DNA from: an uncultured Collinsella sp.
GTDB lineage: Bacteria; Actinomycetota; Coriobacteriia; Coriobacteriales; Coriobacteriaceae
Reading direction: 5' to 3'
Assembly: GCA_937925715.1 (NCBI GenBank)
Contig: CALAMG010000002.1
Span: 1-64,000, forward strand
DNA length: 64,000 bases
Positions 59,402 through 64,000 of this stretch are shown in pieces (positions within the stretch are counted from its first letter, which is position 1; each line of letters starts with the position of its first letter). A model generated the notes under the pieces. That model was not told where the DNA came from. It did not search any database and was given only the letters and a program-made list of their open reading frames with translations. Position numbers and translations under genes: made by a program.

Positions 59402-59407
59402 TATCAT
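59402..59407 (+). promoter_or_regulatory. Possible extended -10 box of adhE
   Basis: TTGCTATCAT gives TG-N-TATCAT, 40 nt before the ATG. The -35 region (near CCGTTC) is poor. Confidence 0.4.
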
Positions 59408-59447
59408 GCAAGGCGTAGGGTAAATCTCCGATCGCAAGGAGACACAA

Positions 59448-62096
59448 ATGGTGAAAAAGTCACCGGAAAACACTACTCCCGCAATTGTGGACAACGTAGA
59501 GGCGCTTGAGGCTAAGCTCGCTCAGATGCGAGAGGCCCAGGCGCTTTTTGCTACGTACACGCAGGAGCAGGTCGACAAGATCTTCTACGAGGCCGCCATG
59601 GCCGCCAACAAGGCTCGTATCCCGTTGGCGAAGATGGCCATCGAGGAGACCGGCCGCGGCGTTCTTGAGGACAAGGTCATCAAGAACCACTACGCCGCAG
59701 AGTACATCTACAACGCTTACAAGAACACCAAGACCTGTGGCGTTCTGGAGCGCGACGAGGCTTACGGCATCACCAAGATCGCCGAGCCCATCGGCATCGT
59801 GGGCGCCGTCATCCCGACGACCAACCCCACCTCCACCGCGATCTTCAAGACGCTGATCTGCCTGAAGACCCGCAACGCCATCATCATCTCCCCGCACCCG
59901 GCTGCCGCCAAGTGCACCATCGCCGCCGCCAAGCTCGTGCTTGACGCCGCCGTTAAGGCCGGCGCCCCCGAGGGCATCATCGGCTGGGTCGATGTCCCCT
60001 CCATCGAGCTGACCAACATGGTCATGCGCGACGTCGACATCATCCTCGCCACCGGTGGCCCGGGCATGGTCAAGGCCGCTTACTCCTCGGGCAAGCCCGC
60101 CCTGGGCGTTGGCGCCGGTAACACCCCGGTCGTCATCGACGACACCGCCGACGTGCTGCTCGCCGTCAACTCCATCATCCACTCCAAGACCTTCGACAAC
60201 GGCATGATCTGCGCTTCCGAGCAGTCCGTGACCGTCATCGACACCATCTATGACCAGGTTAAGGCCGAGTTCCAGAAGCGCGGCTGCTACTTCGTCAAGC
60301 AGGGTGCCGAGATGGAGGCCCTGCGTGCCGCCATGTTCAAGAACGGCGCTCTCGACCACCGCATCCCCGGCATGGCTGCCGCCAAGATCGCCGAGCTCGC
60401 CGGCATCGAGGTTCCCGCCAAGACCAAGATCCTGATCGCCGAGGTCACCTCCACCGACCCCGCCAAGGAGGAGTTCTCCCACGAGAAGCTCTCCCCGGTC
60501 CTGGCCATGTACCACGCCAAGGACTTCCAGGAGGCCGTCGACAAGGCCGAGCACCTGGTGCTCGCCGGTGGCCCGGGCCACACCGCCTCTCTGTACGTGC
60601 ACCCCGCCCAGGCCGAGAAGATCAGCCTGTTCGAGCACGTCATGAAGGCCTGCCGTATCGTCATCAACACCCCGTCCTCGCACGGCGGCATCGGTGACCT
60701 GTACAACTTTGGCATGAAGCCGTCTCTGACCCTGGGCTGCGGCTCCTGGGGCGGCAACTCCGTCTCCGAGAACGTTGGGGTGAAGCACTTGATCAACGTT
60801 AAGACTGTGGCCGAGCGCCGTGAGAACATGCTGTGGTTCCGCGCTCCCGAGAAGGTCTACTTCAAGAAGGGTTCCACGCCCGTCGCCCTCGACGAGCTGG
60901 GCAACGTCATGGGCAAGAAGCGCGCCTTCATCGTCACCGACCAGTTCCTCTTCAAGAATGGCAACACCCGCGCCATCGAGGCCAAGCTCGACGAGATGGG
61001 CATCGCCCACGACTGCTTCTACGACGTCGAGCCCGATCCGTCGCTGCAGTGCGCACGTCGCGGCGCCAAGCAGATGGCTCTCTTTGAGCCTGACGTCATC
61101 ATCGCCGTCGGCGGTGGCTCCGCTATGGACGCCGGCAAGATCATGTGGATGATGTACGAGCACCCCGAGTGCAAGTTTGAGGACATGGCCATGGACTTCA
61201 TGGACATCCGCAAGCGTATCTTCACCTTCCCCGAGATGGGCAAGAAGGCCTACTTCGTCGCCGTCCCGACCTCCTCGGGTACCGGCTCCGAGTGCACGCC
61301 GTTCGCCATCATCACCGACAAGGAGACCGGCATCAAGTGGCCGCTCGCCGACTACGCGCTGCTCCCCAACATGGCTATCGTCGACGCCGACAACTGCATG
61401 ACCGCCCCGCGCGGCCTGACCGCTGCCTCCGGCATCGACGTCATGACCCACGCCATCGAGTCCTACGTCTCCATCATGGCTTCCGACTACACCAAGGGCC
61501 TCTCCGAGCGCGCTGCTAAGCTCGTCTTCGAGAACCTGCCCTCCAGCTTCACGAACGGCGCCAAGGACCCGCACGCCCGCGAGGAGATGCACAACGCCTC
61601 CTGCATGGCCGGTATGGCCTTCGCCAACGCCTTCCTGGGCCTCAACCACTCCATGGCCCACAAGCTCGGCGCTTTCCATCACCTGCCCCACGGCCTCGCA
61701 AACGCCGTCATCCTGACTCGCGTCATGCGTTACAACGCCGCCGAGGCTCCCGTCAAGATGGGTACCTTCTCCCAGTATCCTTACCCCAACGCGCTGCACA
61801 ACTACGCCGAGATGGCCAAGTACTGCGGCATCGAGGGCAAGGACGACAAGGAGGTCTTCGAGAACTTCATCACGAAGCTCGAGGAGCTCAAGGACTTCAT
61901 CGGCGTCAAGAAGACCATCGCCGACTACGGTGTCGACGAGCAGTACTTCCTCGACACCCTCGATGAGATGACCGAGCAGGCATTCAACGACCAGTGCACC
62001 GGCGCTAACCCGCGCTACCCGCTCATGAGCGAGATCAAGGAGCTCTACCTGGACGCCTACTACGGCCGCGAGCCTCAGGATTACGCCGTCTGCTAG
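59448..62096 (+). CDS. adhE: Bifunctional acetaldehyde-CoA/alcohol dehydrogenase
   Basis: An 882-aa fermentative enzyme reducing acetyl-CoA to acetaldehyde and then ethanol, regenerating NAD. N-terminal CoA-acylating aldehyde dehydrogenase (about 15-445) with catalytic Cys255 in DNGMICASEQS and PTTNPTSTA; linker near 445-460; C-terminal iron alcohol dehydrogenase (about 465-870) with AVGGGSAMDAGK, PTSSGTGSE and the iron ligands around NHSMAHKLGAFHHLPHG. AAGGAG precedes the ATG. Codon use is strongly biased to C/G third bases, suggesting very high expression. Confidence 0.98.
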   Translation: MVKKSPENTTPAIVDNVEALEAKLAQMREAQALFATYTQEQVDKIFYEAAMAANKARIPLAKMAIEETGRGVLEDKVIKNHYAAEYIYNAYKNTKTCGVLERDEAYGITKIAEPIGIVGAVIPTTNPTSTAIFKTLICLKTRNAIIISPHPAAAKCTIAAAKLVLDAAVKAGAPEGIIGWVDVPSIELTNMVMRDVDIILATGGPGMVKAAYSSGKPALGVGAGNTPVVIDDTADVLLAVNSIIHSKTFDNGMICASEQSVTVIDTIYDQVKAEFQKRGCYFVKQGAEMEALRAAMFKNGALDHRIPGMAAAKIAELAGIEVPAKTKILIAEVTSTDPAKEEFSHEKLSPVLAMYHAKDFQEAVDKAEHLVLAGGPGHTASLYVHPAQAEKISLFEHVMKACRIVINTPSSHGGIGDLYNFGMKPSLTLGCGSWGGNSVSENVGVKHLINVKTVAERRENMLWFRAPEKVYFKKGSTPVALDELGNVMGKKRAFIVTDQFLFKNGNTRAIEAKLDEMGIAHDCFYDVEPDPSLQCARRGAKQMALFEPDVIIAVGGGSAMDAGKIMWMMYEHPECKFEDMAMDFMDIRKRIFTFPEMGKKAYFVAVPTSSGTGSECTPFAIITDKETGIKWPLADYALLPNMAIVDADNCMTAPRGLTAASGIDVMTHAIESYVSIMASDYTKGLSERAAKLVFENLPSSFTNGAKDPHAREEMHNASCMAGMAFANAFLGLNHSMAHKLGAFHHLPHGLANAVILTRVMRYNAAEAPVKMGTFSQYPYPNALHNYAEMAKYCGIEGKDDKEVFENFITKLEELKDFIGVKKTIADYGVDEQYFLDTLDEMTEQAFNDQCTGANPRYPLMSEIKELYLDAYYGREPQDYAVC

Positions 62097-62112
62097 TTCT
62101 AGCACGGTTTTA

Positions 62113-62151
62113 ACGGCGGGGGTGCACGGGTGTTTCACACACCCCCGCCGT
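62113..62151 (+). terminator. Hairpin after adhE
   Basis: 12-bp stem ACGGCGGGGGTG (62113-62124) / CACCCCCGCCGT (62140-62151), without a T-tract. It probably ends most adhE transcripts or protects them, with read-through to the next gene possible. Confidence 0.65.
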
Positions 62152-62183
62152 CGCTTCTATCGCATCGTTGAAAGGATGCAACC

Positions 62184-62948
62184 ATGCTGCTACCCGATTC
62201 CAAGACCGAGCTCGTCCGTCGCGGCAACAAGGTCGTTTACGACCTGGGCGACAAGATCGTCAAGGTCTTTAACGAGACCAAGCCCGTCTCCGACGTGTTC
62301 AACGAGGCTTTGAATCTTGCCCGCATCAATGAGTGCGGCATCCGCAGCCCCAAGGCTCTCGAGGTTTCCCAGCTCGAGAACGCCAACGGCTGGGCGCTCG
62401 TGACCGAGAAGGTTCCGGGCACCACCCTTGCCGAGAAGATGACTGCCGAGCCCCAGCGCTTTGGTGAGTACCTCGAGATGTTCGTCGACCTCCAGATCGA
62501 GATCCACGGCTACACCTCCCCGCTGCTCAACCGTCAGCGCGACAAGTTCGCCCGCATGATCGACAGCCTTGATCAGCTCAATGCCACCACGCGCTACAAC
62601 CTTCAGGAGCGTCTGGACGGTATGACCAAGGAGTTCAAGGTCTGCCACGGCGACTTCAACCCCTCCAACGTCATCGTCGGCGACGACGGCCAGCTCTATG
62701 TGTGCGACTGGGCACACGCTACCCAGGGCTCCCCTGCTGCCGACGTTGCCACCACCTACCTGCTCTTTGCCCTCAACAGCAAGGACCAGGCCGAGGCTTA
62801 TCTGGAGCTCTACTGCGACCGCGCCGACATGCCCATGCAGGTCGTACGTCAGTGGACGAGCATCGTCGCCGCTTCCGAGCTCGCTCGTAAGCGCAACGTG
62901 AACGATGAGTTCCTTAAGAACTGGATCGACGTCGTCGATTATCAGTAA
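62184..62948 (+). CDS. APH-fold phosphotransferase of unknown substrate
   Basis: A 254-aa kinase-like protein. Catalytic loop CHGDFNPSNVIV (His155, Asp157, Asn162) and metal-binding CDWAHA (Asp175) place it in the aminoglycoside/choline kinase superfamily. The N-lobe begins GNKVVYDLGDKIVKVFNETKP, with Lys27 a likely ATP contact. The residues around the loop do not match known antibiotic kinases closely, so resistance should not be assumed; a small-molecule or lipid-head kinase is equally likely. GAAAGGA precedes the ATG, 87 nt after adhE and separated by a hairpin. Codon bias is as strong as in adhE. Confidence 0.8.
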   Translation: MLLPDSKTELVRRGNKVVYDLGDKIVKVFNETKPVSDVFNEALNLARINECGIRSPKALEVSQLENANGWALVTEKVPGTTLAEKMTAEPQRFGEYLEMFVDLQIEIHGYTSPLLNRQRDKFARMIDSLDQLNATTRYNLQERLDGMTKEFKVCHGDFNPSNVIVGDDGQLYVCDWAHATQGSPAADVATTYLLFALNSKDQAEAYLELYCDRADMPMQVVRQWTSIVAASELARKRNVNDEFLKNWIDVVDYQ

Positions 62949-62980
62949 TATCTGAGCGATTAATTTCGCATCGGAGGCAC

Positions 62981-63023
62981 AAAGGAAACCCCGCAGCTCG
63001 CATGGGCTGTGGGGTTTCCTTTT
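62981..63023 (+). terminator. Terminator of the APH-like gene
   Basis: 17-nt arms (62981-62997 and 63006-63022; core AAAGGAAACCCC) with one G-T pair, ending in TTTT. Confidence 0.9.
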
Positions 63024-63046
63024 AGCGATTGAGTACGTCGAGAAGA

Positions 63047-63096
63047 TAAAAGGACGGCCCCGCATCTCCCCTATCTGGAGAAATGCGGGGCCGTCC
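63047..63096 (-). terminator. Terminator of proS
   Basis: 14-bp stem GGACGGCCCCGCAT (63052-63065) / ATGCGGGGCCGTCC (63083-63096); on the minus strand it is followed by TTTTAT. Confidence 0.9.
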
Positions 63097-63126
63097 CGTA
63101 TATCGAACTACAAGCGAAATCGCCGA

Positions 63127-64000
63127 TTAACGGCGTGCCGCCTTCACAAGCTCGGCGACCTTGGCGACGACCTCGTCGATCGCCACGTCCTCGCGCTCAC
63201 CCGTGGCACGGTCCTTGAGCTCGACGGTGCCGTTCTTGAGGCCACGCTTACCCAGAACGACCTGATACGGGAAGCCCATAAGGTCGTTGTCGGCAAACTT
63301 AAAGCCGGGACGCTCGTCACGGTCGTCGACGACGACCTCGATACCCTCGGCGCATAGACCATCAACGATCTGCTCGCAGACGGTAGCGCACTCCTCCTTC
63401 TTGGGGTCGAGCGGAATCACCGCAACCTCGTACGGAGCGACGGAGACCGGCCAGACGATACCGTGCTCGTCGTTGTGCTGCTCCACGACGGCAGCGAGCG
63501 AGCGAGACACGCCCACGCCGTAGCAACCCATGATAAGCGGCTTCTCCTTGCCGTCCTCGTCCATAAAGGTGGCACCCATGGCCTCGGAATACTTGGTGCC
63601 AAGCTGGAAGACCTGGGAAACCTCGATGCCGCGAGCAGCAGAGAGCGGCTTGCCGCAGTGCGGGCAGGGATCGCCGGCGACGACGGTAACCAGATCGGCC
63701 CACTCGTCGACGGTAAAGTCGCGCTCGGGGCAGGCACCGGTAAAGTGGTAATCGACCTCGTTGGCACCGCAGGCCCACTGCTTGGACTCGCGCAAGCTCT
63801 CATCGCACACCAGACGGATGCCCTCGGGCAGGTCAACCGGTCCGATAAAGCCCTTGTGCAGACCATAGGTCTGGAGCTCCTCGTCGGTCATCATACGATA
63901 GCCCTTGCCAAAGACGTGCTCGGCCTTGCAGTCGTTGAGCTCATGATCGCCCGGAACGATGGCCACAACCGGCTTACCCTCGGCGTCGATAAGAGCCAGC
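63127..64000 (-). CDS. proS: Proline-tRNA ligase, C-terminal part (cut by window edge)
   Basis: The last 291 codons of a class II synthetase charging tRNA-Pro; the reading stays open past 64000. Visible are the end of the editing (INS) domain (AIVPGDHELND), a Cys-rich CGANEVDYHFTG ... CPHCGK segment, motif 3 LIMGCYGVGVSRSLAAVVEQ and the anticodon-binding domain (VDDRDERPGFKFADNDLMGFPYQVVLGKRG). The bacterial type with an inserted editing domain is indicated. The start and motifs 1 and 2 lie outside the window. Confidence 0.96.
   Translation of the reverse strand, partial: LALIDAEGKPVVAIVPGDHELNDCKAEHVFGKGYRMMTDEELQTYGLHKGFIGPVDLPEGIRLVCDESLRESKQWACGANEVDYHFTGACPERDFTVDEWADLVTVVAGDPCPHCGKPLSAARGIEVSQVFQLGTKYSEAMGATFMDEDGKEKPLIMGCYGVGVSRSLAAVVEQHNDEHGIVWPVSVAPYEVAVIPLDPKKEECATVCEQIVDGLCAEGIEVVVDDRDERPGFKFADNDLMGFPYQVVLGKRGLKNGTVELKDRATGEREDVAIDEVVAKVAELVKAARR

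Noticed and set aside
59460..62138. 892-codon open frame antisense to the whole of adhE
   Set aside because: It mirrors adhE, is Val/Leu/Gly/Asp-rich with no domain, and arises from the extreme C/G third-base bias of adhE. No ribosome-binding site or promoter was seen.
62184..62948. Aminoglycoside resistance gene
   Set aside because: Only the generic APH fold motifs are visible, with no match I recognise to a resistance class and no mobile context.
62190..63065. 291-codon open frame antisense to the APH-like gene
   Set aside because: Shadow due to codon bias; it also crosses the terminator of the sense gene.

Overview
The window looks like chromosome of a Coriobacteriia member, most probably Collinsella or a close relative. 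This is inferred from gene content and order, not from a database search. It is GC-rich. It carries Actinobacteria-type genes (a GarA-like FHA protein next to an FtsR-like MerR regulator, and mIHF next to gmk and rpoZ) inside gene orders otherwise typical of Firmicutes, plus SpoVS beside RNase Y and a fermentative AdhE. No prophage, CRISPR array or conjugative element is visible.

Layout. 1-4.2 kb (+): tRNA 3' end, CDP-alcohol phosphatidyltransferase, garA-like, ftsR-like, apt, secreted NlpC/P60 hydrolase. 4.2-8.4 kb: degV and a convergent DUF1836 regulator sharing one operator sequence, trxB, and a divergent MGDG-synthase-like glycosyltransferase. 8.4-8.8 kb: intergenic palindromic elements. 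8.8-13 kb: dut, nrdR, a LysM protein divergent from lexA across three evenly spaced SOS boxes, and a DUF1624 membrane acyltransferase. 11.7-29.8 kb (-): rnj-ftsK-rodZ-like-yajQ-rimO-pgsA-cinA-recA-recX-rny-GHKL ATPase-spoVS-miaB-miaA-hflX. 29.8-30.5 kb: a second family of large palindromes. 30.5-51.9 kb (-): pnp, rpsO, recO, era, dgkA, ybeY, phoH, mtaB, two dnaJ genes, hemW, dusB, lepA, rpsT, holA, comEC, comEA, thiI, rpoZ, gmk, mihF. 52-57.5 kb (-): pyrF, pyrD, pyrK, pyrC, pyrB, pyrR with a leader terminator. 57.9-64 kb: rpmB, a REP-associated tyrosine transposase with 51-nt inverted repeats, adhE, an APH-fold kinase, and the 3' part of proS.

How it works together. Most genes are housekeeping: replication and SOS repair (recA, recX, recO, lexA, holA), RNA decay (rny, rnj, pnp), tRNA and ribosome modification (three methylthiotransferases, miaA, dusB, thiI, ybeY, era), competence (comEA, comEC) and de novo pyrimidine synthesis.

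Most notable signals. (1) Two unrelated families of intergenic palindromes occur as inverted pairs; each has a constant loop and arms that change sequence yet stay complementary. (2) CCAAA/TTTGG iterons at 11-bp spacing lie upstream of both recA and comEA. (3) A shared 25-nt operator flanks degV and the DUF1836 gene. (4) A DnaJ paralogue has its C-terminal half replaced by membrane segments. (5) The lexA/LysM intergenic region carries three SOS boxes exactly 28 bp apart.
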